64,000 nucleotides of DNA from Microbispora corallina (GCF_016863035.1 NZ_BOOC01000001.1:248001-312000); one strand, 5' to 3'. Shown: positions 17,936 to 31,593, numbered from the stretch's first letter. Numbers and translations: made by a program. The notes: generated from the sequence alone by a model not told the origin.

Positions 17936-17995
17936 CTCATCAGCGGCTCGACCACATGACGCTTGGTAACCGGCCGAGAGCGCGTCCCCGGCGGG

Positions 17996-18694
17996 TCAGG
18001 GGCTCACGCGCCGCAGGGCCGCGGCGATCCCGGCCGCGGCGGCGCCGGGATCGGGGGAGCCGGTGATCGGCCGGCCGATCACGAGAAGATCGGCCCCGTG
18101 CGCGATCGCCTCCTCCGGAGTCGCTACCCTTGCCTGGTCCTGGGAGTCGGCGCCGACCGGCCGCACGCCCGGGGTGATGAGCGTCACGCCGGGGCCCACC
18201 TCCGCCCGCACGGCGGCCACCTCGCGGGGCGAGCACACCAGCGCCTGCGCGCCCGCCCCCACGGCCACGGCGGCCATACGGCGCACCGCGTCGGCCGGGG
18301 GTCCCTGGATGCCGATCCCGGCGAGATCGGCCTCCGACAGCGACGTCAGGAGCGTCACGGCCGCGATTTTCGCGTTCGGGGCCGCGTCGACGGCCGCCCG
18401 GATCATCGCGGGACCGCCCGCCGCGTGCACGGTCAGGATCGTCGGCTTGAGCCGCGCCACCGCGCGGGCGGCGGCGGACACGGTGTTCGGGATGTCGTGG
18501 AGCTTCAGGTCGAGGAACACGTTCACGCCGCTGGCGCCGCGCACCGACGCGATCACGTCCGGTCCGTACCGGAGGTAGAGCTCCAGCCCCACCTTGACCG
18601 TGGAGACGTGGGGCGTCACCAGGCCGGCCCAGCGGGCCGCGGTCTCCAGGTCGGGCGCGTCCAGGGCGACGGCGATGGGAGCGGGCGTGGTCAC
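17996..18694 (-). CDS. pyrF: Orotidine 5'-phosphate decarboxylase
   Basis: 232 residues. It is the last step of UMP synthesis and of type 2 (PyrF_b-like) length. The DLKLHDIPNT catalytic segment (Asp-Lys-His-Asp) and the end TPGVRP / VIGRPIT are present. Its GTG start overlaps the pyrD stop (GTGA). It is the last gene of the pyr operon. Confidence 0.95.
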   Translation of the reverse strand: MTTPAPIAVALDAPDLETAARWAGLVTPHVSTVKVGLELYLRYGPDVIASVRGASGVNVFLDLKLHDIPNTVSAAARAVARLKPTILTVHAAGGPAMIRAAVDAAPNAKIAAVTLLTSLSEADLAGIGIQGPPADAVRRMAAVAVGAGAQALVCSPREVAAVRAEVGPGVTLITPGVRPVGADSQDQARVATPEEAIAHGADLLVIGRPITGSPDPGAAAAGIAAALRRVSP

Positions 18695-19632
18695 AGGGAA
18701 CTCTCCTCGAGATCGGTTCTGGTGCGCGGCTGCGCCCCCGCGGGCCTGTGAGCCAGTCCCACGGCGTCGGCGAGCCGGTCGAAGCCGCGCTCCTGCAGGA
18801 GCTCCTCGAGCTCCCTCAGGACGCGCTGGCACGCGTACGGGTCGTGGAACAGGGCGGTGCCCACGGCGACGGCGCAGGCGCCCGCGAGGACGAGCTCCAG
18901 CGCGTCCCTGCCGGACGTCACGCCGCCCATGCCGACGAGGGGGACGCCGGGGAGGGCCGCGTGCACCTGCCACACGCAGCGGACCGCCAGGGGCCGCACG
19001 GCGGGCCCCGACAGGCCGCCGGTGCCGGCGGCGAGTGCGGGGCGCATCGTGTCCACGTCGATGCTCATCCCCACGGGGGTGTTGATCATGGCGAGGGCGT
19101 CGGCGCCGCCGTCCACGCACGCCCGGGCGACCGCCACGACGTCGGCCACGTCCGGGGACAGCTTGGCGATCACCGGCACGTCGTACCGGGTGGCGGCGCG
19201 CACGGACGCGACCACCTCGGCAGCGGCCGACCCGTCCCGGGCGAACACCCGGCCCCGGTCCTCGACGTTAGGGCAGGACAGGTTGACCTCGACGGCCGTG
19301 ATGCCGGTCTCGGCGGCCAGGCGGCGGGCCAGCGCGGTGTACTCCGCGACCGTGCCGCCGCCGATCGACACGACGGTCCGCGCGCCGCGCTCGGCCAGCC
19401 AGGGCAGCTCCCGCTCCAGGAACGCCTCGACCCCGGGGCCCTGGAGCCCCACGGCGTTCAGCAGGCCGGAGGGCGTCTCGGCCATCCTCGGCGTGGGCCG
19501 GCCGGCCCGCGGCGCCATCGTGACGGACCGCGTGGTGAACGCGCCGAGCCGCGCCACGTCGGCGAACTGCGCGAGCTCCCGCCCGGTCCCCCCGCAGCCG
19601 CTCGCGGTCAGCACGGGGTTGGGCAGCTCCAC
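18691..19632 (-). CDS. pyrD: Dihydroorotate dehydrogenase, catalytic subunit (class 1B)
   Basis: At least 313 residues. FMN-binding DHODH with LTASGCGGTGRE, NLSCPNVEDRG (catalytic-Cys loop), VIAKLSPDV and GMGGVTSGRDALE. Adjacency to pyrK marks the NAD-linked heterotetramer. The first ordinary start in frame, GTG at 19632, has no Shine-Dalgarno. The frame remains open for 13 more codons upstream (..ADLRTYLAH, plausible family sequence) with only ATA and CTG as possible starts, so the true N-terminus may be longer. Confidence 0.93.
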   Translation of the reverse strand: MELPNPVLTASGCGGTGRELAQFADVARLGAFTTRSVTMAPRAGRPTPRMAETPSGLLNAVGLQGPGVEAFLERELPWLAERGARTVVSIGGGTVAEYTALARRLAAETGITAVEVNLSCPNVEDRGRVFARDGSAAAEVVASVRAATRYDVPVIAKLSPDVADVVAVARACVDGGADALAMINTPVGMSIDVDTMRPALAAGTGGLSGPAVRPLAVRCVWQVHAALPGVPLVGMGGVTSGRDALELVLAGACAVAVGTALFHDPYACQRVLRELEELLQERGFDRLADAVGLAHRPAGAQPRTRTDLEESSL

Positions 19633-19686
19633 GTGTGCCAGGTAGGTCCGGAGGTCGGCCGCTATCGCCGCTCACCCCGCTCAGGG

Positions 19687-20544
19687 TCAGGCATGCCGTC
19701 CCCCCGGCGCCCCGAAGGCGTCGAACGGGATCGTCCCGACGTCGTCGAAGCGGACCCGCTCCCCACGGAAGACCGGGCCCTCCACGCAGGCCCGGACCAT
19801 CCGGGTCACGCCGTCGTCGCCGATCACGGGGACCACGCACGTCATGCAGACGCCGATTCCGCAGGCCATGGCCTCCTCGACCGCGACCTGCACCGGGATG
19901 CCGAACTCCGCGGCCACGGCGGTGACGCCGCGCAGCATCGGCATCGGCCCGCACGCGTAGACCACGTCGGCCCGCGCGTCGGCGATCACCCCGGGCAGCA
20001 CGTCGGTCACCGTGCCGCGCATGCCCAGCGAGCCGTCCTCGGTGGTGAGCGTCGTGGTCTCGCCCATCCGGCGGGCGCGCAGCGCCCCGAACACGCGGTC
20101 GGCGCTCGGCGCGCCCAGCACGAAGTCGATCCGGCAGCCCCGCTGCTGCAGGGCGTCCGCCAGCGCGAACAGCGACGCGGAGCCGTACTCCCCGCCGACG
20201 AGCACGCAGGTGCAGGGGTCGCGCGGCAGCGGGAACGGCCGGCCGAGCGGGCCCACCAGGTCGAGCGTGTCCCGCGCGCGCAGGTCGGCCAGCCAGGCCG
20301 TGCCCCTGCCGCGCACGCCGAAGACCAGCTCCACCGTGCCACCGTAGTCGGGCTTGACGTCGTGCACGGCGAAGGCCCGCCGGGCGAGCATCGAGGTGGT
20401 CGGCCCCCCGACGGCGACCGTGACGAAGTGGCCGGGCCTGGACCGGTCGGCGATGGCCGGCGCGACGACGGTGAGCGCGTGGTAGGCGTCCACGCGGCGC
20501 GTCGTCAGCACCGTTCCCGTCACCTGAACCGGACTCCCGGCCAC
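19687..20544 (-). CDS. pyrK: Dihydroorotate dehydrogenase electron-transfer subunit
   Basis: 285 residues. A ferredoxin-reductase-like flavoprotein passes electrons from PyrD FMN to NAD. The NAD/FAD domain contains VLVGGEYGSASLFALADAL, and the C-terminal 2Fe-2S cluster has CGIGVCMTC plus a later Cys (RACVEGPVF). The GTG start is supported by AAGGAGG six bases upstream. A 12-bp hairpin separates it from carB. Confidence 0.94.
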   Translation of the reverse strand: MAGSPVQVTGTVLTTRRVDAYHALTVVAPAIADRSRPGHFVTVAVGGPTTSMLARRAFAVHDVKPDYGGTVELVFGVRGRGTAWLADLRARDTLDLVGPLGRPFPLPRDPCTCVLVGGEYGSASLFALADALQQRGCRIDFVLGAPSADRVFGALRARRMGETTTLTTEDGSLGMRGTVTDVLPGVIADARADVVYACGPMPMLRGVTAVAAEFGIPVQVAVEEAMACGIGVCMTCVVPVIGDDGVTRMVRACVEGPVFRGERVRFDDVGTIPFDAFGAPGGRHA

Positions 20545-20576
20545 TCCCTTCCTCCTTGCTCGATGGCGCCCCGGCC

Positions 20577-20603
20577 GGCGGGCGCGCCGTCGGCGCGCCC
20601 GCC
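20577..20603 (-). terminator. Intra-operon hairpin between carB and pyrK
   Basis: A perfect 12-bp stem, GGCGGGCGCGCC / GGCGCGCCCGCC, with a 3-nt loop lies inside the pyr operon. It could attenuate pyrK-pyrD-pyrF relative to carAB or protect the carB 3' end. Confidence 0.55.
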
Positions 20604-20608
20604 GACGC

Positions 20609-23879
<3,271 letters not shown>

Positions 23880-23887
<8 letters not shown>

Positions 23888-25001
23888 CCTTCCCCCCCTT
23901 TGTCTCCATCAGCTCGCAGAACTCGTCGAACAGGTACGCCGCGTCGTGCGGGCCGGCCGCGGCCTCCGGGTGGTACTGGACGCTGAACGCCGGCCGGTCC
24001 AGCAGCCGCAGCCCCTCGACGCAGTCGTCGTTGAGGTTGACGTGGCTGACCTCGGCCCGGCCGTACGGCGTCTCGAACGGGCCGTCGAGCGGCGCCGCGA
24101 CGGCGAAGCCGTGGTTGTGCGCGGAGATCTCGACCTTGCCGGTCCTGCGGTCCTGGACCGGCTGGTTGACCCCGCGGTGGCCGTACCGCAGCTTGTACGT
24201 GCCGAGGCCGAGCGCCCGCCCGAGGATCTGGTTGCCGAAGCAGATGCCGAAGAACGGGCGGCCCTCGGCGAGCACCCCGCGCAGGGCCTCGACCGCGTAG
24301 TCGGCCGTCGCCGGGTCGCCCGGGCCGTTCGAGAAGAACACGCCGTCCGGCTCGACGGCGAGGATGTCCGCCGCGGTCGCGCCGGCCGGCAGGACGTGCA
24401 CCTCGCAGCCGCGCTCGGCCATCCGCTGCGGCGTCATGGCCTTGATGCCGAGGTCGACCGCCGCCACCGTGAAGCGCCTGCGGCCCACGGCCGGCACGAC
24501 GTACGGCTCGGCCGTGCTCACCTCGCGCGCGAGGTCGGCGCCCTCCATCCCGGGCGAGCGGCGCACCCGCTCGACCAGGTCCTCCACCGGGCCCGCGGCG
24601 TCGCCCGAGAAGATCCCGGCCCGCATGGCGCCGCGCTCGCGCAGATGGCGGGTGAGCGCGCGGGTGCCGGGCATCGCGATGCCGACGACGCCCTGGTCGC
24701 GCAGGTAGTCGTCAAGCGTGCGGGTGGACCGCCAGTTGGAGGGGACGCGCGCGGGCTCGCGCACCACGTAGCCGGCGACCCACACGCGCCGCGACTCCGG
24801 GTCCTCCTCGTTGACGCCGGTGTTGCCGATGTGCGGCGCCGTCATCGCGACGATCTGGCGGTGGTACGAGGGGTCGGTGAGGGTCTCCTGGTAGCCGGTC
24901 ATGCCGGTGTTGAAGACCATCTCGCCGAGCGTCTCGCCCACGGCGCCGTACGGCGTCCCCTCGAAGACGCGGCCGTCCTCGAGCACGAGCAGGGCTGTCA
25001 T
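23880..25001 (-). CDS. carA: Carbamoyl-phosphate synthase, small (glutaminase) subunit
   Basis: 373 residues. The N-terminal CPSase domain ([23 protein letters not shown]) is followed by a class I glutamine amidotransferase domain with nucleophile motif FFGICFGNQ and catalytic YHPEA. It supplies ammonia to CarB. Its ATG overlaps the pyrC stop (ATGA). Confidence 0.97.
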
Positions 25002-26298
25002 ACGAGCTTCCCTTCCAGAACGGTGGGGCGGCCGCGCAGGAACGTGGCCACGACCCGGCCGGGCAGGGCCATCCCCTCGTACGGCGTGTTGCGGCTGCGC
25101 GACGCCATCGAGGAGGGGTCCACCGGGAGCCGGACGGACGGGTCGTACAGGGTGATGTTGGCCGGGGCGCCGGGCTCGATCGGGCGGCCGTGCCCGGGGA
25201 GGCGCCCGATCGTCGCGGGCCTGGCGGACATCCGGTCGGCGACGCCGGCCCAGTCGAGCAGCCCGGTGTCGACCATGGCCTCCTGGACCACGGACAGCGC
25301 CGTCTCCAGCCCGATCATGCCCATCGCCGCGGCCGCCCACTCGGTCTCCTTGTCCTCGACCGGGTGGGGGGCGTGGTCGGTGGCCACGCAGTCGATCGTG
25401 CCGTCCGCGAGGGCCTCGCGCAGCGCGCGCACGTCCTCCGCGGTCCGCAGCGGCGGGTTGACCTTGTAGATCGGGTTGTACGGCCCGAGCGGCGAGCGCT
25501 CCGCGCAGGAGTCGGTCAGCAGCAGGTGGTGCGGGGTGACCTCGGCGGTCACGTCCCAGCCCTTCGACTTGGCCCAGCGGATGATCTCCACCGAGCCCGC
25601 GGTCGAGACGTGGCACACGTGCAGCCGGGAGCCGACATGCGCCGCGAGCAGGCAGTCGCGGGCGATGATCGCCTCCTCGGCCACCGCCGGCCAGCCCGTG
25701 AGGCCGAGCCGCGCCGACACCTCGCCCTCGTTGAGCTGGGCGCCCTCGGTCAGCCGGGGCTCCTGGGCGTGCTGGGCCACCACGCCGTCGAACGCCTTGA
25801 CGTACTCCAGCGCCCGGCGCATCAGCACCGCGTCGGACACGCACCTGCCGTCGTCGGAGAAGACCCGCACCCGGGCCGCGGAGTCGGCCATCGCCCCGAG
25901 CTCGGCGAGCTGCCTGCCCTCCAGCCCGGACGTCACCGCGCCGACCGGCTGCACGTCGCAGTGGCCGTATTCCTGGCCGAGCCGCCAGACCTGTTCCACC
26001 ACGCCGGCGGTGTCGGCCACCGGGGAGGTGTTGGCCATCGCGTGGACGGCCGTGTAGCCGCCCCGCGCCGCCGCCTGGGTGCCGGTCTCGACGGTCTCGG
26101 CGTCCTCCCGGCCGGGCTCGCGCAGGTGGGTGTGCAGGTCGACCAGGCCGGGCAGGGCGATCAGGCCGCCGGCCTCGACCGTCTGGCCGGCGGCCGTGCC
26201 GGCCAGGTCGCCGACCTCGGCGACGACGCCGTCGCGGACGAGGATGTCGCGCGGCCCGCCTCCGAGGATCCGGGCGCCGGTGATGAGGATGGTCGTGC

Positions 26299-26302
<4 letters not shown>
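24998..26302 (-). CDS. pyrC: Dihydroorotase
   Basis: 434 residues, cyclic amidohydrolase. Metal-binding [10 protein letters not shown], substrate loop [19 protein letters not shown] and ATDHAPH are all intact. It closes carbamoyl-aspartate to dihydroorotate. The GTG start overlaps the pyrB stop (GTGA). The long upstream open frame belongs to the shadow of pyrB. Confidence 0.96.
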
Positions 26303-27863
<1,561 letters not shown>

Positions 27864-28042
27864 TCTTAAAAGGGTGTGCAGCCGCTCAAGCGTATCAGCA
27901 GGGCCGGGCACCCCCTCCCGCCAGCGGCGATGCCGGGGCGAGACCCCCGCGAGGGGTAGGGAAGCCGCATCCCAGGGGGTGTCGGTGATTTCGGGGAGAG
28001 CACTGTTTGACGCTCTTTTTTCCAATCAGCTTGACCTTTGGG

Positions 28043-28158
28043 AGTGACGGCTTTACCGTCACTGTCCGTAACCACAACACGCGACCTTCCTGGGTAAAAC
28101 CCGACGCAGTGGTCACCGAAGGTGCCTGTCGGGGCGCCAACCCCGGTGTTCGGAACAC
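28043..28158. promoter_or_regulatory. Divergent pyrR-bldD intergenic region with two palindromes
   Basis: The 388-base gap between pyrR and bldD holds, besides the PyrR hairpin, two perfect inverted repeats: AGTGACGG-CTTTA-CCGTCACT (28043-28063) and GTGTTC-G-GAACAC (28146-28158). Either may be an operator. The first does not have the half-site spacing of a BldD box. A TTGACC at 28031 with TTTACC at 28052 is a weak promoter candidate toward bldD. I see no open frame of value in the gap. Confidence 0.4.
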
Positions 28159-28215
28159 TTAGGACAAGGACGCACAATCAGGTGAGAAGAGACATAGAAA
28201 GCCGGGGGCCACACG

Positions 28216-28710
28216 ATGCCGTCTGACTACGCCAAGTCGCTGGGCGCACGCCTGCGCGCGATCCGGACCCAGCAGGGGCTGTCCCTGCACGGTGTCGAAG
28301 AGAAGTCGCGGGGCCGGTGGAAGGCCGTCGTCGTGGGCTCCTACGAGCGTGGCGACCGCGCCGTGACCGTGCAGAAGCTCGCCGAGCTGGCCGATTTCTA
28401 CGGGGTGCCGGTGTCGGAGCTCCTCCCGGGCGGAGCCGCCCCCAGCCCGCTCGCCCCCGCCCCGAAGCTTGTCATCGACCTGGAGCGGCTGTCCCAGCTG
28501 CCCAAGGACAAGGCCGGCCCGCTGGCCCGCTACGCGGCCACCATCCAGAGCCAGCGCGGCGACTACAACGGCAAGGTGCTGTCGATCCGCCAGGAGGACC
28601 TGCGTTCCCTGGCCGTGATCTACGACAAGTCGCCGGTGGAGCTGACCGAGGAGTTCATCAGCTGGGGCGTGCTCGACGCGGAGGCCCGCCGCGCCGTCGA
28701 GTCCTTCTGA
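28216..28710 (+). CDS. bldD: BldD, c-di-GMP-responsive developmental master regulator
   Basis: 164 residues. The N-terminal XRE-type helix-turn-helix (residues 5-70; LGARLRAIRTQQGLSLHGVE, VGSYERGDRAVTV) is followed by the C-terminal BldD domain. The c-di-GMP signature RxD-X8-RxxD is exact and at the same numbering as Streptomyces BldD: R114-G-D116 and R125-Q-E-D128. Bound to tetrameric c-di-GMP it dimerises and represses sporulation genes. This implies a sporulating, mycelial actinomycete. Confidence 0.96.
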   Translation: MPSDYAKSLGARLRAIRTQQGLSLHGVEEKSRGRWKAVVVGSYERGDRAVTVQKLAELADFYGVPVSELLPGGAAPSPLAPAPKLVIDLERLSQLPKDKAGPLARYAATIQSQRGDYNGKVLSIRQEDLRSLAVIYDKSPVELTEEFISWGVLDAEARRAVESF

Positions 28711-28732
28711 TCCGGCCACGCCTTTCTCGCCC

Positions 28733-28800
28733 GCGTCCGTCCCGGTCCGTTCCGTTCCGGGCCCGTCCCGCGTCCGTTCTGCGTCCGTTCCGGGCTCGTG
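28733..28800 (+). repeat. Short GTCCGT(T/C)CCG repeats after bldD
   Basis: The region just after the bldD stop contains at least five imperfect copies of a roughly 10-base unit CGTCCGTTCC in direct orientation. It is non-coding and of simple-sequence character, with no obvious regulatory meaning. Confidence 0.5.
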
Positions 28801-28812
28801 CCCGTGTCCGCC

Positions 28813-28861
28813 CCGGGCCGGGCTCGCCCCCCGCACACGCGTGCCGGCGAGCCCGGCCCGG
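28813..28861 (+). terminator. Terminator-like hairpin of bldD
   Basis: A perfect 16-bp inverted repeat, CCGGGCCGGGCTCGCC / GGCGAGCCCGGCCCGG, with a 17-nt loop lies 100 bases after the bldD stop and about 50 before the next gene. Confidence 0.7.
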
Positions 28862-28908
28862 CCGGCGGTGAACGTGAGATGCGCGACTGAATCCTGCTAT
28901 GTGGGGAT

Positions 28909-30162
28909 ATGCAGGAGATGACGTTCTACGTGGGATCCGAGGTGGGCCGGCTTCGCCAGGTCCTGGTTCACGTCCCCGAGCTGGCGCTCAAGCGGCTCAC
29001 CCCGAGCAACAAGGACGACCTGCTCTTCGACGACGTGCTGTGGGTGCACCGCGCGCTCGAGGAGCACCAGGAGTGGCGGCAGACCCTGGCCGCCCACGGA
29101 GTCCGGGTCCATCTGCTGGGCGACCTGCTGGAGGAGACGATCGCCGTCCCCGAGGCCAGGAAGCACATCCTCGACGGGACCGTCGACGAGCACTGGTTCG
29201 GCCCGGTGGCGGCCGACGCGATCAGGAACACCCTCGACTCTCTCGACGGCGCGGAGCTCGCCCCGCTGCTGACCGGCGGGGTCACCAAGCGCGAGATCAT
29301 GGAGCTGGGCTGCGCCCCCGACTCGGTCACCATGCACACGCTCGGCCTGGACGACTTCGTCCTCCCCCCGCTGCCCAACCACCTGTACTCCCGCGACACC
29401 TCCTGCTGGGTGTACGACGGGGTGTCCATCAACGCGATGCGCAAGAAGGCCCGGCGGCGCGAGACCGTCAACTACGAGGCCGTGTACCGGTGGCACCCCC
29501 TTTTCGCCTCGGGGTACGACCGTCCCGCCGACGGCGGCTTCAACGTCTGGTACCGGGGCACGCAGATGGCCCCCGCCACGATCGAGGGCGGCGACGTCCT
29601 CGTCCTGGGGGGCGGCGCGGTCCTGGTCGGGATGAGCGAGCGCACCCAGCCGCAGGCCGTCGAGATGCTCGCGATGAACCTGTTCCGGGCCGGCTCCGCC
29701 ACCCGGATCGTCGCGCTCGACATGCCGAAGGCCCGGGCGTTCATGCACCTCGACACGGTGATGACCAACGTCGACGTCGGCGTGTTCACCAAGTACGCCG
29801 GTCTCGGCATGCTGCCGTCGTACACGATCGAGCCCGGCGACACCGAGAAGGAGCTGAAGGTCACCGACCACCCGCCGGAGGACATGCACAAGACCATCGC
29901 CCGCGCTCTGGGCCTCGACGACATCAAGGTCCTCACCCCGACCCAGGACGTGCACGCGGCGGAGCGCGAGCAGTGGGACGACGGCTGCAACGTGCTGGCG
30001 CTGGAGCCCGGCGTCGTGATCGCCTACGAGCGCAACACGACGACCAACAACCACCTGCGGCGGCACGGGATCGAGGTCGTCACCGTCCGCGGGAGCGAGC
30101 TCGGGCGGGGCCGCGGCGGCCCCCGCTGCATGAGCTGCCCCCTCGAACGCGACCCCGTCTGA
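28909..30162 (+). CDS. arcA: Arginine deiminase
   Basis: 417 residues. It converts arginine to citrulline and ammonia. Family motifs are VLWVHRALEEHQ (near the N-terminus), SRDTSCW, IEGGDVLVLG (catalytic Glu/Asp region) and the nucleophile Cys near the end in GGPRCMSCPL. An ATG nine bases further in is an alternative start. No ornithine carbamoyltransferase, carbamate kinase or antiporter gene is nearby, so it is not a complete ADI operon; it may serve arginine turnover or pH balance. Confidence 0.93.
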   Translation: MQEMTFYVGSEVGRLRQVLVHVPELALKRLTPSNKDDLLFDDVLWVHRALEEHQEWRQTLAAHGVRVHLLGDLLEETIAVPEARKHILDGTVDEHWFGPVAADAIRNTLDSLDGAELAPLLTGGVTKREIMELGCAPDSVTMHTLGLDDFVLPPLPNHLYSRDTSCWVYDGVSINAMRKKARRRETVNYEAVYRWHPLFASGYDRPADGGFNVWYRGTQMAPATIEGGDVLVLGGGAVLVGMSERTQPQAVEMLAMNLFRAGSATRIVALDMPKARAFMHLDTVMTNVDVGVFTKYAGLGMLPSYTIEPGDTEKELKVTDHPPEDMHKTIARALGLDDIKVLTPTQDVHAAEREQWDDGCNVLALEPGVVIAYERNTTTNNHLRRHGIEVVTVRGSELGRGRGGPRCMSCPLERDPV

Positions 30163-30243
30163 TCCTCACGAGATCCCCCACCCCACCCCCGGCGGGTGGC
30201 GGGCGGGACACCTTTCCCGGCGGGCGTCCGGTAAGGTGCCGCT

Positions 30244-30546
30244 GTGGCGATCTTCCTCGTCGGGCTCACCCGTACCGGCCCGCTGTGGGACTCCTCGCGG
30301 CCGATGGAGGAGCAGGCGGACTGGTCGGCGCACGCCTCGTACATGGACGGGCTCGTCGACGCCGGCTTCGTGATCCTGGGCGGCCCGCTGGCCGACGAGA
30401 TCCGCGTCGTGCTCGCCGTGGAGGCCGGGTCGGCCGACGAGGTGCGCGCCACCTTGGGACGCGACCCCTGGAGCGGGACGCATCTGGTCGTCGACACGAT
30501 CGAGCCCTGGACCATCCGCCTCGACGCCCGCGAGGCGCGCAGGTGA
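30244..30546 (+). CDS. YciI-like protein
   Basis: 100 residues of the YCII (dimeric alpha/beta barrel) fold. FLVGLTRTGPLWDSS is followed by AHASYMDGLVDAGFVILGGPL, where the His-Asp pair is the conserved putative active site of the family. The GTG start lies six bases after a TAAGGT box, which suggests a leaderless mRNA. The function is unknown; some relatives are dechlorinases or tailoring enzymes. Confidence 0.8.
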   Translation: MAIFLVGLTRTGPLWDSSRPMEEQADWSAHASYMDGLVDAGFVILGGPLADEIRVVLAVEAGSADEVRATLGRDPWSGTHLVVDTIEPWTIRLDAREARR

Positions 30547-30560
30547 CGCCGAACGGCGAT

Positions 30561-30637
30561 CGACCCGGCCGGCGAGCGACGTGGATGGCACGCGCCTCAG
30601 GCACAGGGCGACCCGGGCGGCGAACGACCTGGATCGC
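30561..30637 (+). repeat. Imperfect 29-bp direct repeat in a 327-base gene-free gap
   Basis: CGACCCGGCCGGCGAGCGAC... at 30561-30589 recurs at 30609-30637 with 25 of 29 bases the same (48-base offset). The whole stretch 30547-30873, between convergent YciI and HEPN genes, carries no credible gene. Its remaining sequence is GC-rich and repeats CCGGCGGGCG-like words. Confidence 0.55.
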
Positions 30638-30873
30638 GGCGAGCCGGCCGGCGGGCGGTGCGAGTGGCAGGATCCGGTGCGCGGGAGCGGGCGCACGGGG
30701 TCTGACCACGGCCATTTCATGACCGGGGTCGCCGGAGCGTCGACCATGCCCGGCCTGATCCGGCCGGCGGGCGAGATCGGCGGTTCGGCCGGCGTCCGTC
30801 CGGTCTCGGCGGGACGCGGGGCGGGATCCGGCGCGCCTCCCGTGGGGCGGGCTGGTCCGGGGGGAGGGCGGCC

Positions 30874-31311
30874 TCAGCCGGCCATGGGAAGCGTCGGCTT
30901 TCCGGGGACGCCGAGGATGGACTCGACCTCGCCCACGAACTTGTCGGCCTCGGCGATCAGTTCCTCGGCGTCGGTGGGGGTGACGACGCGCACCATGCCG
31001 GCCTCGGCCGCCGCGCGCTTGGTCGCGCTGACCGCGAAGTAGGCCGCCCAGTCGGCCAGCTTCGGCTCGGCCTCGGGCAGCAACTCCCACGCGCTGCGCA
31101 GCCGGCGCCTGCGCCCGTCCATCGGACGCGGCCGGGCCGCGAGGATCCCGGCCGCCGCGCGAAGCGCCGCCAGATGGGCCGACACGTACCGGTCGGCGGG
31201 GGTCGGCCCCATCGACGCGTCCGCGAGGCACGCCCTGGCGTCCGCGAGATGCGCCAGGACCGTCTGCGAGAGCCGTGGCCCGTTCCGCTGCTCTCCGCTC
31301 TGTTCCGTCAT
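30874..31311 (-). CDS. SAV_6107-type HEPN domain protein
   Basis: 145 residues, all-helical. The sequence from LAHLADARACLADA to ADRYVSAHLAALRAAAGILA and SAWELLPEAEPKLADWAAYF matches the actinobacterial SAV_6107 HEPN family. The ATG is fixed by GAGGAGG five bases upstream. The HEPN superfamily includes RNases, but I do not see the classical RxxxxH motif here, so activity is uncertain. The nearest upstream promoter, about 260 bases away, carries two LexA boxes, which suggests DNA-damage induction. Confidence 0.8.
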   Translation of the reverse strand: MTEQSGEQRNGPRLSQTVLAHLADARACLADASMGPTPADRYVSAHLAALRAAAGILAARPRPMDGRRRRLRSAWELLPEAEPKLADWAAYFAVSATKRAAAEAGMVRVVTPTDAEELIAEADKFVGEVESILGVPGKPTLPMAG

Positions 31312-31432
31312 GCCCGCCTCCTCGAGTCGTGGCATCCGGCGAGGCTCGCCGGTGACATCACAGTCGCAGACCCCACCGACAATTCCGCCGGACGGACGAT
31401 CCCGTGGTGCCGGCGAGGGACCGCCCGATGCT

Positions 31433-31573
31433 TCAGGCTCCCGTGGGCGGCCGGACGAGGAGCTTCCCCTCTCCCCGTCCGGCCCACGCCGCGGGCCGTG
31501 CCGCGTTCGTCTCCGCCGACGACGAGGGCACGGTTCCAACGGGGTGGGCGCAGGCCGCGAGTCCCACGCCCAC
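31433..31573 (-). CDS. Candidate 46-codon leaderless SOS-controlled small protein
   Basis: An open frame from a GTG lying exactly seven bases after the TATGTT box of the LexA-box promoter, the spacing seen at other apparent leaderless starts in this window. The product (ending GEGKLLVRPPTGA) has no signal or membrane segment that I can see. Codon third positions are mostly G/C, as in real genes here, but that is weak evidence in such DNA. It would be the first ORF of the transcript leading to the HEPN gene. No function is proposed. Confidence 0.35.
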   Translation of the reverse strand: MGVGLAACAHPVGTVPSSSAETNAARPAAWAGRGEGKLLVRPPTGA

Positions 31574-31577
31574 TGCA

Positions 31578-31593
31578 TCGAACATAGATTCGA
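31578..31593 (-). promoter_or_regulatory. LexA (SOS) box 1
   Basis: TCGAACATAGATTCGA matches the actinobacterial SOS box TCGAAC-N4-GTTCGA at 11 of 12 positions. It covers the -10 element of the minus-strand promoter, the ideal place for repression. Confidence 0.75.

Noticed and set aside
28043-28063. AGTGACGG-CTTTA-CCGTCACT as a BldD autoregulatory box
   Set aside because: The half-sites are nine bases apart, not the five of the BldD consensus, so I list it only as an unassigned palindrome.
30581-31042. A 153-codon + strand frame between the YciI and HEPN genes
   Set aside because: It contains the direct repeat and then runs antisense into the HEPN gene. The sequence is Gly/Arg-rich with no family features or ribosome-binding site.
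30874-31578. N-terminally extended 234-residue version of the HEPN protein
   Set aside because: The extra 89 residues are an Arg/Pro-rich stretch unlike the family, and its ATG would lie only two bases after the -10 box. GAGGAGG supports the shorter protein.
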